From: an uncultured Propionivibrio sp.
Lineage (GTDB): Bacteria > Pseudomonadota > Gammaproteobacteria > Burkholderiales > Rhodocyclaceae
Length of the DNA stretch: 64,000 bases
Reading direction: 5' to 3'
Assembly: GCF_963666255.1 (NCBI RefSeq)
Contig: NZ_OY762657.1
Location: 310,001 to 374,000, forward strand
Shown piece after piece: positions 28,527 through 36,701 of the stretch (its first letter is position 1; every line of letters starts with the position of its first letter). Both the position numbers and the translations under genes were made by a program. The notes under the pieces were generated by a model. That model worked only from the letters and a program-made list of their open reading frames with translations. It was not told where the DNA came from and searched no databases.

Positions 28527-29177
28527 TTATGCCAAACGGGAGACAAGGCCATTGCCCAACCCCTGCAGCAACAGGAAGCACGAGGTCGCCCCGGCATCGA
28601 GCACACCGATGGAACGCTCGCCGAGACGGGCGGCGCGGCCGACCCGGGCTTGCAGATCCTTGGTCGAACGCCATCCGGTTTCGGCCGCCGCGAGCATCGC
28701 CGCAATGGCTGCCGCGAAATCGGCGCCACCGGCGATCGCCGCCTGATAGGCGTCGCGCGCCGGAATCAGGGTATCCATCAGCGTCTTGTCGCCGACCTTG
28801 GCGTTACCGACACTTTCGACCCCTTCGACACCTTGTGCCAGCGCCTTCCCGAACAGCGCCGCGTCGAGCTGCGCATGCCCCGCCAGTGCTTCCGACAGAC
28901 CCATGAAGAAACTGCCGTAGAGCGGCCCCATCGAACCGCCGATACCTTCAAGCAGCGTCATCGCGAGCGTGTCGAGCGCTTCCGCCAGCCCCGGCAGTTC
29001 CGCTTTGGCGAGCAGCGACTCCCGGCACTGCGAGAAGCCCTTGCTCATGTTGATGCCGTGGTCGCCATCGCCGATCGCGCCGTCGATCTCCGACAGATAG
29101 GCGCGGTTCTCGTTGATGATGTCGATCAGCGCCAGGACGATGGCGCCGGATGATTTCAGGTCGATGCCTTGATTCAT
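28527..29177 (-). CDS. dhaL: Dihydroxyacetone-kinase nucleotide-binding subunit DhaL
   Basis: 216 residues, all-helical DhaL fold. Conserved SEIDGAIGDGDHGINMSKG holds the Asp residues that bind the Mg-nucleotide; EGIGGSMGPLYGSFF and KVGDKTLMDTLIPA also match. With DhaK it phosphorylates dihydroxyacetone or a related short ketose such as erythrulose. No dhaM (PTS phosphodonor subunit) is present in the window, so ATP use or a distant DhaM is needed. Preceded by GAGGACACC. Confidence 0.92.
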   Translation of the reverse strand: MNQGIDLKSSGAIVLALIDIINENRAYLSEIDGAIGDGDHGINMSKGFSQCRESLLAKAELPGLAEALDTLAMTLLEGIGGSMGPLYGSFFMGLSEALAGHAQLDAALFGKALAQGVEGVESVGNAKVGDKTLMDTLIPARDAYQAAIAGGADFAAAIAAMLAAAETGWRSTKDLQARVGRAARLGERSIGVLDAGATSCFLLLQGLGNGLVSRLA

Positions 29178-29204
29178 GGTGTCCTCGCTCCTTATGCGAA
29201 GCTG

Positions 29205-30203
29205 CTATTTGCGATTGAAGCCGATCGACGCACACGGATGCGTGATGAGCTTTTCGAGTTCCTCGTCAAGCTGGAGCACGGAGAGCGTGACACCCATCAT
29301 TTCGAGCGAGGTGAAGAAATTGCCGACCAGCGGCACCGCCACCGTCAGTCCCGCCTCGCTCAGGGCTTTCTCAACCCCCGAGTACAAGATGTACTGCTCC
29401 ATCAGCGGCGTCGCGCCGAGGCCGGAAATCAGCACGGCGACACGGTCGCCGCGGCCAAAGGGCAAGTCCGGCAGCACCGTCCCGACCATGATCTTCGCCA
29501 TCTGCTCGGCGCTCACCGTGTCGGCGACGTTTGTGCCGGGCTCGCCGTGATGGCCGATGCCGACCTCCATCTTGCCGTCCTCGATATTAAAATTGGCTTT
29601 TCCCGCCGCCGGGATCACGCAGGACGACAGACCGATGCCGATGCTGCGCGTGCGGTCGATGGTCTTCTGCGCGACGGCGATGACCTCATCGAGCGATCCG
29701 CCCAGCGCGGCACAGGCGCCGGCTGTCTTCCACATCAGGATTTCGCCGGCGACGCCGCGCCGCTTGGCTTCGTCGCCCTTGGGCGCGGACGGCACGTCGT
29801 CATTGGCGACGACGGTCCGGACCGTCATGCCGGCCCGTTCGGCCATCTTGATCGCCATCTTGACGTTCATGTTGTCGCCGGCATAGTTGCCGTAGAGACA
29901 GGCAACGCCCCGGCCACCGTCGGCCGCCTTCATCGCATCGAAGAAGCTCTTGGCCGTCGGTGACGAGAAGATCTCGCCGACAGCGACCGCATCGACAAGA
30001 TTCTCGCCGACATAGCCGAGAAATGCCGGCTCGTGCCCCGACCCGCCGCCGGTGACGATACCGACCTTGCCGGCCATCGGCGCGCAGCTGCGCTTGATGA
30101 CGCGGGGATTATCGGGCGTGGCCTGCAGTTCCGGATGCGCGGCGACGATGCCCTTGAGCATGTCCTCGACCACCAGGTCGGGATGATTGATGACACGATT
30201 CAT
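29205..30203 (-). CDS. dhaK: Dihydroxyacetone-kinase substrate-binding subunit DhaK
   Basis: 332 residues. The family GIVTGGGSGHEPAFLGYVG loop is at about 48-66, YGNYAGDNMNV at about 104-114, and the His that covalently binds the ketone substrate lies in VGIGHHGEPG (about 220). It works with DhaL, 27 bp downstream. Close relatives act on dihydroxyacetone; others act on D- or L-erythrulose. The surrounding isomerase genes make a C4 ketose plausible. Confidence 0.93.
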   Translation of the reverse strand: MNRVINHPDLVVEDMLKGIVAAHPELQATPDNPRVIKRSCAPMAGKVGIVTGGGSGHEPAFLGYVGENLVDAVAVGEIFSSPTAKSFFDAMKAADGGRGVACLYGNYAGDNMNVKMAIKMAERAGMTVRTVVANDDVPSAPKGDEAKRRGVAGEILMWKTAGACAALGGSLDEVIAVAQKTIDRTRSIGIGLSSCVIPAAGKANFNIEDGKMEVGIGHHGEPGTNVADTVSAEQMAKIMVGTVLPDLPFGRGDRVAVLISGLGATPLMEQYILYSGVEKALSEAGLTVAVPLVGNFFTSLEMMGVTLSVLQLDEELEKLITHPCASIGFNRK

Positions 30204-30244
30204 GATCTCTCCTGAGAAGTGCGACTAAGCGCAGCCAAGAACAA

Positions 30245-31102
30245 CTAAGACACAGCAAGGTGTTGGCGAACGAAGGCCAGCGAAGCCCGCACGGCCGACT
30301 CGATCTCGGCGCGCGGCACAGGCTGCGGACGGCGCCGCGGCAGCGCGTCGGGGCCGCGGTGCAGACGCAGCGGCAGCTCGATCGACAGGTTGAGCGCCGT
30401 CGCAGCCAGTGCGGCGAGGATGCGACCGCAGCCGATGTCGCCCTCTCCGATCGGCTTGAAGAAATAGCCCTCCGGGCTTATCCGGATGTCCTTGATATGG
30501 ACGTGGCCGCAATACGGCAGGGCGAGAATGGCGTCATCGGCCGGATTGACGCCGTCGAAGCCGTCTTCCGGCCGATGTGAGGCGGTGTTGGCGGCGTCGT
30601 AGTTCAGGCGCACACGCGGACTGCCAATGCGCTGGATCAGCTCGATGCCGTCCTGCGCCGTGCTGAGCAGATTGTCGCTGCCGTCGCCGAGATTTTCGAG
30701 GCAGATCACCAGATCCAATTGTTCGGCATAGGGGATCAGCGCTTCGATGTTGCGGAAGAAACGCGCACTGTCCTGCCGCGCCGAGGCATTAGTATTGATG
30801 ACCGTCGCCCCGACGCCGGCGACGAAATCCATGCGCCGGCTGAAAACCTCGACGGCGTCGGGACGCCCGAGATCGATGTGCGACGAGAAGGCATAGCAGC
30901 CGAGGCCGCTCGCCTTCAGCCATTCGACATACTGACGCGCCCGTTCCGGGCTAAAGGCGTCCTCGTTGAACGGCTCGGTGTAGCCGACGATGAAGGCCGG
31001 TTCGACATGGCTGACGCCGCAGCTGGCCAGACTGTCGAGGACTTTGGGAAAGGCATAGCCGTCATACGGGGCGGCGGAAACGGAAAGGATTCGTTGCATC
31101 AT
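30245..31102 (-). CDS. TIM-barrel sugar-phosphate isomerase/epimerase
   Basis: 285 residues of the AP-endonuclease-2-like (xylose-isomerase-type) family. Probable metal and catalytic residues lie in VICLENLGDGSD (Glu), LNYDAANTA (Asp), HVHIKDIR (His, Asp) and GEGDIGCG (Glu). It lies between dctM (10 bp upstream) and dhaK (41 bp downstream). Likely acts on a ketose or ketose phosphate; the exact reaction is unknown. It is distinct from the second isomerase at 34083, with which it shares only the fold. Confidence 0.82.
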   Translation of the reverse strand: MMQRILSVSAAPYDGYAFPKVLDSLASCGVSHVEPAFIVGYTEPFNEDAFSPERARQYVEWLKASGLGCYAFSSHIDLGRPDAVEVFSRRMDFVAGVGATVINTNASARQDSARFFRNIEALIPYAEQLDLVICLENLGDGSDNLLSTAQDGIELIQRIGSPRVRLNYDAANTASHRPEDGFDGVNPADDAILALPYCGHVHIKDIRISPEGYFFKPIGEGDIGCGRILAALAATALNLSIELPLRLHRGPDALPRRRPQPVPRAEIESAVRASLAFVRQHLAVS

Positions 31103-31112
31103 CGCGCCCCGC

Positions 31113-32405
31113 CTAGCCTACACCGAACAGCAGCCGCGGCAGGATCTTCGACAGCCACGGCACATACGAGGTCAGGAACAACACGGCGATATTCATCGCC
31201 ATCAGCGGCATGATGTGTTTCGACATCCCGCCGATGCTCGCCTTGGCGAGCTTGGCGGCGACGAACAGCGTGCCGCCGACGGGCGGCGTGTAGAGCGCGA
31301 TCGAGAGATTCATCACCATGATGACGCCCATCAGCACCAGGTCGATCTGCATGGCCTGGGCCATCGGCAGGAACAGCGGCGCCGTCAGCAGCATCGCCGG
31401 CAGCGGCTCGATGAAGATCCCGAGCAGCAGCAGCACGATGTTGAGCAAGAGCAGGAACTGCCAGGGCTGGCTCGCCACCGACTGGATCCATTCGGCCAGC
31501 TGCATCGCAACCATTTCCGCCGTCAGCAGCCAGGACAGCACACCGGTCGCGCCGATCACCAGCAGCACCGAGGCGCTGGTCTGGAAGGCCTTGAGTGCGA
31601 GTGCCGGCAGATCGCGGAACTTGAGATCCCTGTAGAGAAACAGCGAAATGACGAGGCCATAAGCCACCGCCACCGCCGCCGCTTCGGTCGGGGTGAAGAC
31701 GCCTGTCCAGATACCGCCGACAATGATCACCGGCATCAGGAGCGCCGGGCCGGCGTCCTTGGTCACGGCCCAGATTTCCTTGAGCGAAGCGCGCTGCGAG
31801 CCGTTGTCGCAGCCCGTTTTCTTGCCATAGCGAATGCAGACGATCGCCAGCGCCACCGCGCAGATCAGCCCCGGGATTACGCCGGACATCGACAGGATGC
31901 GCATCGAGGCGCCTGAGATGAAGGCGAAGACCAGGAAAGGAATTGACAGCGGCATCAGCAGGGCGAGCGTTCCGGCCACCGACAGCAGCGCCGCGGTGAA
32001 GTCCGGGTGATAGCCCTTTTCCTTCATCGTCGGCGCGACGAGCGAGCCGATCGCCGCGGTATCGGCGATCGCCGACCCCGAGACGCCGCCGAACATCAGG
32101 CAGGAAACGATGGTGACGACGCCCATGCCGCCCGGCATCCAGCCGAACAGCGCGCTGGCGAAGGCGACGATGCGCTTGCCGACACCGCCGCGGGAGAGCA
32201 GCTCGCCGGCGAAGATGAAGAGCGGCACGGCGATCAGGACGAAGGGCTCGACGCCGGCGATCAGATTCAGCAACAAGGAGTCCATCTGATACGGCAGGTC
32301 CTTGAAATAGACCATGCCGGCGGTCGTCGCAATCAGCGCATAAAAAAGCGGAATACCGGCGAGCGCGATGATGAAAAAGACACCAAACACCTGGATGGTC
32401 AGCAT
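31113..32405 (-). CDS. dctM: TRAP transporter large permease subunit (set 2)
   Basis: 430 residues from the ATG at 32405, which overlaps the dctQ stop (TAATG), so the two are translationally coupled. About 12 membrane spans; signatures VPLFIFAGELLSRGGVGKR, GVSGSAIADTAAIGSLV and GVFTPTEAAAVAVAYGL. It is the main transport subunit of the second TRAP system, encoded upstream of the kinase and isomerase genes it presumably feeds. Confidence 0.93.
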   Translation of the reverse strand: MLTIQVFGVFFIIALAGIPLFYALIATTAGMVYFKDLPYQMDSLLLNLIAGVEPFVLIAVPLFIFAGELLSRGGVGKRIVAFASALFGWMPGGMGVVTIVSCLMFGGVSGSAIADTAAIGSLVAPTMKEKGYHPDFTAALLSVAGTLALLMPLSIPFLVFAFISGASMRILSMSGVIPGLICAVALAIVCIRYGKKTGCDNGSQRASLKEIWAVTKDAGPALLMPVIIVGGIWTGVFTPTEAAAVAVAYGLVISLFLYRDLKFRDLPALALKAFQTSASVLLVIGATGVLSWLLTAEMVAMQLAEWIQSVASQPWQFLLLLNIVLLLLGIFIEPLPAMLLTAPLFLPMAQAMQIDLVLMGVIMVMNLSIALYTPPVGGTLFVAAKLAKASIGGMSKHIMPLMAMNIAVLFLTSYVPWLSKILPRLLFGVG

Positions 32406-32941
32406 TATTCGTCCGCTCCGTAACGCTCTTCGCGCGATTTCCCGCAAAGAATCTGGTAAAGGTCATACAGCACGAAAACCATGCCGATCCCGCTGGCGAT
32501 CGAGAGCGGCATGTATTGGATCGACATCGGAATGCCCAATACCGTGAGGATGTTGCCCCAGTTGTTGTCGATGATGATGAGTCCGTTGCGGAAGAGGATC
32601 CACAGCACGCCCAGCGCGAACAGCTGCACGATGAAATCGGCGTAACGGCGCGGCTGCTCGCCGAGTTTGTCGATAAACTCGGTGATGGTCATGTGGCCGG
32701 CGCGCCGGATGATCGACGCGCCGCCGAGAAAAGAGACCCAGACCATCATCAGTTCGCAGGCTTCCGTCGTCGCCGCAATGTCATGGCCGGCGGCATGCGC
32801 ACAGACATTGAAGAACACCAGCACGATCATTGCCGCCGCTGCCAGGACCAGCAGCCAGTCGACCACCCGCGCCAGCAGGTGGATCGGCCATGCCTGCTGC
32901 GGCCCGCGCGGCAGAATTTCCTTCATCGCAACGTTTAACAC
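32405..32941 (-). CDS. dctQ: TRAP transporter small permease subunit (set 2)
   Basis: 178 residues from a GTG at 32941 with GAAAGGGGAA upstream; the internal ATG at 32926 is a weaker candidate. Four membrane spans, with TTEACELMMVWVSFLGGAS as the family signature. It pairs with the overlapping dctM. Confidence 0.9.
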   Translation of the reverse strand: MLNVAMKEILPRGPQQAWPIHLLARVVDWLLVLAAAAMIVLVFFNVCAHAAGHDIAATTEACELMMVWVSFLGGASIIRRAGHMTITEFIDKLGEQPRRYADFIVQLFALGVLWILFRNGLIIIDNNWGNILTVLGIPMSIQYMPLSIASGIGMVFVLYDLYQILCGKSREERYGADE

Positions 32942-32983
32942 GCCATTCCCCTTTCCCCAACCCCGCCCCAGGTGCCCCGCGCG

Positions 32984-33991
32984 CTATTTCTTGACCGGCA
33001 GCGCTTTACGGATTGAAGCGGCTTCGGCCAGCACCGCGTCGACATCGGCGCCCCACTTGGCCTTCGCCCGCTCGTAGGTCGGCTTGACGGCATCGCGGAA
33101 CGGCGTCAGGTTCGGGCTGTTGATCTTCGCCCCCTTCTTGGCCATTTCGGCCAGTTGCCCTTCCTCGTCTTCCTTGACCTTGGCGCGGTTCCAGTCGGCA
33201 GCTTCCTGCGCGGCCCGCGTAATCGCCTTCTGATCCTCGGCCGACAGCTTCTGCCAGGTCTTTTCCGAGATCGCCAGCGGGATCGGACTGTAGACGTGTT
33301 TCGTCAGCGTCACATGCGGCGCCACTTCGTAGAACTTGTTCGAATAGATCGTATCGACCGGATTCTCCTGGCCAGCAACGACGCCCTGCTGAATGGCGAG
33401 ATAGACCTCCGGCAGCGGCATGATCTGCACGCCGAAACCGACGTCTTCAAGCAGCCAGCGCATCATTTCGTTCGGGAACGTGCGCAGTTTCTTGCCTTTG
33501 GCATCGGCCGGCGAATTCAGCACGTCCTTGGTCGTCATGCTGCGGAACCCCGCTTCCCACGTCGCCAGGAAGCGGAAGCCCTTGGCCGGCGCCTTGTCGA
33601 ACTGGGCCTTGAGCCAGGCCGACGTGTCATAAAACTTCCAGCCCTGTTCATAGCTGTCGAAGAGGAACGGCAGCATCGTCAGGTTCAGCGAATCGAGATG
33701 CGGTGCATAGGAGCCGGTGGCCGAAACGGTGAAGTCGATGCCGCCGGCAACGAGCTGTTCGATATTCTTGGGATCGTTGCCCAACTGGCTGCAGCAAAAG
33801 ACATTCACCTTGTAGCGGTTGTTGGTGTACTCGGCGACCTTCTTGGCGAAGATCTGCGCCCCCGCCTGGCGGGCGCCCTGCTGCTGGTCGGTGTGGCTGA
33901 ATTTCAGGACTGTCTGGGCGCTGGCACTGAACGCGACAGCGAGCCCGGCAGCAAGAACGGAAATACGAAAAAGTTGCTTGACGGTGTTCAT
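32984..33991 (-). CDS. dctP: TRAP transporter solute-binding protein (set 2)
   Basis: 335 residues. Signal peptide to SASAQ (about 26). The carboxylate-binding Arg lies in KKLRTFPNEMMRWL; the PLPEVYLAIQQGVVAGQENP segment is canonical. It binds the substrate in the periplasm for DctQM set 2. Gene order is P-Q-M, unlike the other two sets. Preceded by AAGGAGG. The co-operonic kinase and isomerases suggest a C4-C6 sugar-acid ligand. Confidence 0.93.
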   Translation of the reverse strand: MNTVKQLFRISVLAAGLAVAFSASAQTVLKFSHTDQQQGARQAGAQIFAKKVAEYTNNRYKVNVFCCSQLGNDPKNIEQLVAGGIDFTVSATGSYAPHLDSLNLTMLPFLFDSYEQGWKFYDTSAWLKAQFDKAPAKGFRFLATWEAGFRSMTTKDVLNSPADAKGKKLRTFPNEMMRWLLEDVGFGVQIMPLPEVYLAIQQGVVAGQENPVDTIYSNKFYEVAPHVTLTKHVYSPIPLAISEKTWQKLSAEDQKAITRAAQEAADWNRAKVKEDEEGQLAEMAKKGAKINSPNLTPFRDAVKPTYERAKAKWGADVDAVLAEAASIRKALPVKK

Positions 33992-34082
33992 ACAACCTCC
34001 TTGGCCTCACATCGTTATTGGTCGAAACATCCCCGCACTGTTGAAAAGCACTCCCTGCTACCGATTACCGCTGTGATTCAAT

Positions 34083-35045
34083 TCACTGCACCCGATAAAT
34101 CTCGCGCGTCACCAGCGACATCAACTCGTTGTAATTTTCCTCCGCCATCAGACGGCGATACTTCTTGGGATCGAGTTTATTGACGAGATTCCAGATCCCC
34201 AGGCTCACTTCCGCGTGCCGCTCGAAGAAATCGATGATGTTGAAAATCCGTGGCGATGCATCCGTCGTGAAATACTTGTTGTAGCCGTATTCCTTCGCCC
34301 AGAACAGCAGTTCGACGTAATTCAGGAAATGGCGGCTGCCGCCGACCAGATCCCAATCGGCCTTCGTGTCATTGTCATTGGTATGAACATAGACATCGAA
34401 ACCGCTTTCGATCGTCGTCACCAGCATCTGCGCCGGGTTCTCCTGACTCTGGATGGAATGGCCGAGATCGAGCGTGATGCCGGTGTTCGGATTGCCGATT
34501 TCCTTGAGCAGCAACAAGGCTTTCGACGTGCTGTCGAGCTGACAGTGCACACGTACCTCGGAATACTTCGGCTCCAGGAAGAGCGGAACTTCCGGGAGAT
34601 AATCCGCCGCCTCGCCGATCGTTTCGATCATGTACTTCCAGGCCGTCTGATAATCGATCTGGAATAGCATGTCATATCCGTCGGACAAGGGACAGCAGGT
34701 CACCAGCGGCGCTCCGACCGCCTTGGCAAAATCCTTGGCGCGCTTGATCATCGCCACGGCGTCGGCGCGGATCTGTTTCACCGGCCGCGACAGGCTGCCC
34801 GGCACGAACTGCGGATCCTTCTTCACATTGACGTTGATCGCGGCCCAGCGGAGACCCAGATCGCTCATCATCTGATTGATCCCGGCCGGCGTTGTCGTTT
34901 CGTGCGGGAAGACCATCTCGACACCGTCGAAGCCCTTTACCCGCTGCACCATCTGCAGTTTTTCCAGCGTCGTTTTCGGGCTGTTGTATTCGCAGAATCG
35001 ATCTTGCGTCTTCCCCATGAACGCGATGATGACACCTTGCTTCAT
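34083..35045 (-). CDS. TIM-barrel sugar isomerase/epimerase, first gene of the 12-gene operon
   Basis: 320 residues from the ATG at 35045, preceded by AGGAGAAGC; the open frame continues upstream but without family similarity. Xylose-isomerase-like barrel: VEMVFPHETTTP, PLFLEPKYSEVRVH (Glu), ITLDLGHSIQS (Asp, His), VYVHTNDND (His, Asp). It heads the run of genes that continues with TRAP set 2. Two GntR-type direct repeats lie upstream. The substrate is not readable. Confidence 0.8.
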   Translation of the reverse strand: MKQGVIIAFMGKTQDRFCEYNSPKTTLEKLQMVQRVKGFDGVEMVFPHETTTPAGINQMMSDLGLRWAAINVNVKKDPQFVPGSLSRPVKQIRADAVAMIKRAKDFAKAVGAPLVTCCPLSDGYDMLFQIDYQTAWKYMIETIGEAADYLPEVPLFLEPKYSEVRVHCQLDSTSKALLLLKEIGNPNTGITLDLGHSIQSQENPAQMLVTTIESGFDVYVHTNDNDTKADWDLVGGSRHFLNYVELLFWAKEYGYNKYFTTDASPRIFNIIDFFERHAEVSLGIWNLVNKLDPKKYRRLMAEENYNELMSLVTREIYRVQ

Positions 35046-35139
35046 CTGCTTCTCCTGTTCGAATGATTGATGCCCGGCGGTCGGTATTCGCCTTGCATCT
35101 AATTGAAACCGCCGTGTGCTGATCGCCTTGCGCAATGCG

Positions 35140-35167
35140 TTAATGAATACGTTAAAGTATGTATAAT
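35140..35167 (+). promoter_or_regulatory. Predicted promoter of the ABM-domain gene
   Basis: TTAATG (35140-35145) and TATAAT (35162-35167) are 16 bp apart on the plus strand. The first ATACGTT repeat lies between them, so a bound repressor would block both directions. Confidence 0.4.
35147..35160. promoter_or_regulatory. Candidate GntR operator, copy 1 (ATACGTT-AAA-GTAT)
   Basis: The motif ATACGTTaaaGTAT recurs at 35181 and, with one base fewer and inverted, at 35607. All three copies flank the ABM gene and the divergent regulator, and they lie in promoter regions. Confidence 0.5.
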
Positions 35168-35177
35168 TATTTGTCAA
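35149..35177 (-). promoter_or_regulatory. Predicted promoter of the 12-gene operon
   Basis: On the minus strand TTGACA (35177-35172) and TAACGT (35154-35149) are 17 bp apart. One ATACGTT-type repeat covers the -10 box and a second lies just upstream of the -35 box. Confidence 0.45.
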
Positions 35178-35180
35178 CGG

Positions 35181-35194
35181 ATACGTTGTTGTAT
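35181..35194. promoter_or_regulatory. Candidate GntR operator, copy 2 (ATACGTT-GTT-GTAT)
   Basis: Same pattern as the copy at 35147, 34 bp away, about three helical turns. It continues into GTATTCGCTATCGT (35191-35204), which is nearly repeated as GTATTCGTTATCGT at 35616-35629. Confidence 0.5.
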
Positions 35195-35246
35195 TCGCTA
35201 TCGTATGCAGGGCGTCTTTCAACGCGCGATTTCGGAGGGAGATCAA

Positions 35247-35591
35247 GTGATTCATGTACTCGCACGCGTCCACATCCGCCCCGGTTGCATGCCAGCCGCG
35301 CTGGACTGTTATCGCCAACTCGTTCCGCAGATTCTGGCGAAGGAACCGGGATGCCTCGCCTATGAACCGACCGGCGACCTTGACCAGGGACTCGGTAACC
35401 AGGAGCACGCTCCGGACGAGATTGTCGTCGTCGAGCAATGGCGGTCGCTCGACGATTTCCATCGCCATTTGCAGATGCCGCATTGCCTCGCCTTCCGGCA
35501 AGGGATCGCGCGCTACCTGAGCGCCGGCATCACCGTCCGCATTCTGCAGGGACGCTTACCGCCCGCCAATTTCGGGAGAAGCGCCATGTGA
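35247..35591 (+). CDS. ABM-domain (antibiotic biosynthesis monooxygenase-like) protein
   Basis: 114 residues from a GTG at 35247 with GGAGGGAG at 35234-35241. The ferredoxin-like ABM fold begins VIHVLARVHIRPGCM; the signatures EPGCLAYEP and IVVVEQWRSLDDFHRHLQ match the YgiN/LsrG group. Members are small dimers acting on quinones or on sugar-derived carbonyl compounds. It is divergent from the 12-gene operon and probably co-transcribed with the downstream GntR gene. Actual role unknown. Confidence 0.8.
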   Translation: MIHVLARVHIRPGCMPAALDCYRQLVPQILAKEPGCLAYEPTGDLDQGLGNQEHAPDEIVVVEQWRSLDDFHRHLQMPHCLAFRQGIARYLSAGITVRILQGRLPPANFGRSAM

Positions 35592-35606
35592 GCCGGCGAG
35601 GCCAGT

Positions 35607-35619
35607 ATAATCAACGTAT
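35607..35619. promoter_or_regulatory. Candidate GntR operator, copy 3 (inverted)
   Basis: The minus strand reads ATACGTTGATTAT, one base shorter than the copies at 35147 and 35181. It lies 114 bp upstream of the regulator start at 35733, consistent with autoregulation. Confidence 0.4.
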
Positions 35620-35732
35620 TCGTTATCGTTCGCGGCGCCATGGCAATGGCATCGACGCACGGAGAGTCGCACCGACGGAACCGAGCGGCGGAACGCCGCG
35701 ACGACCGACGCAGAACACTGGAAACCATCGCA

Positions 35733-36431
35733 ATGACAAAGAAATCGACAAAAGCCGCCGACGCCAAGCCGCAGACTTTGGTTGATCACGTCTATCACGA
35801 AATCCTCAACCGGATCCTCTACAACATCTGGGGAACGGGCCACCAGGCGCTCGAACAGGAACTGGCCGAAGAACTCGGCGTCAGCCGGACGCCGGTGCGC
35901 GAGGCGCTGATCCGCCTGCAGCGCGATGGTCTGGTCAAGGTCGTTCCGCGCCACGGCATGCGCGTCCTGCCGATCTCGCTCAAGGACATCCAGGAGATCC
36001 ACCAGATCCTGACGAGCCTCGAAGCGCTCGCCGTCGAACTCGCGGCCGCCCGCGATTTGTCCGACAGCGACCTGAAGCTGCTCGAAAAGACAACGCGACG
36101 CATGGAAATCGCGCACGCAAGCGGCGACATCAAGGCCTGGGCCGAAGCCGATGAGGATTTTCACTGCGCGCTGGTCAGCCTGTCCGGCAACCGCATTCTG
36201 ACCGAAGTCGTCGACAACTTCTGGGGGCGTGCCCAGCGCGCGCGGCTGACCATGCTCTCGCTGCGCAAGAGCACCGAAGAATCGACCATCGAACACACGC
36301 GCCTGCTCAAGGCCATCCGCGACGGCAACCCGAGCCTTGCCCGAGAAGCCCTGGAACAGCACAGGAAACGCGGTATCGCCAATCTGGCGGAACTCATGGA
36401 GCAGCACCGGAATATTCTCAAACTGTCGTGA
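35733..36431 (+). CDS. GntR/FadR-family (FCD) regulator, probable regulator of the 12-gene operon
   Basis: 232 residues from the ATG at 35733; an earlier ATG at 35640 would add a basic, non-family stretch that contains no ribosome site. GntR winged helix (ELGVSRTPVREALIRLQRDG) and FCD domain (ADEDFHCALVSLSGN; EHTRLLKAIRDGN; LEQHRKRG with the metal His residues). Paralogue of the regulator at 26281. The nearby ATACGTT repeats are its likely targets. Confidence 0.85.
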   Translation: MTKKSTKAADAKPQTLVDHVYHEILNRILYNIWGTGHQALEQELAEELGVSRTPVREALIRLQRDGLVKVVPRHGMRVLPISLKDIQEIHQILTSLEALAVELAAARDLSDSDLKLLEKTTRRMEIAHASGDIKAWAEADEDFHCALVSLSGNRILTEVVDNFWGRAQRARLTMLSLRKSTEESTIEHTRLLKAIRDGNPSLAREALEQHRKRGIANLAELMEQHRNILKLS

Positions 36432-36620
36432 CACACGCATACGGCAAGAAGTGAATATCCCGCCGGGAAACCGCTGCGATTCCGTAACAACAATGGAATG
36501 TTTCCTCCGGTGGGGAAATTACCGACGATTCGACCGCGTGAGCAATGACCCGCGCTTATCCGAAAGACGACGCGTCAACAGGGACTAACATCAACGGCGT
36601 CGCCGGTTGAACGATCGGCC

Positions 36621-36653
36621 AAGAAAAAGGCCGCAGGAACGGATGTCCGCGGC
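36621..36653 (-). terminator. Rho-independent terminator of TRAP set 3
   Basis: GGCCGC / GCGGCC stem extended by GGA / TCC, followed on the minus strand by TTTTTCTT, 48 bp past the dctQ stop. The rest of the 270-bp gap 36432-36701 contains no recognisable gene. Confidence 0.75.
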
Positions 36654-36701
36654 CTCCCACGCGACGCCGGCAAAACGCCGACGTCATCGCTTGCAATCGT
36701 C

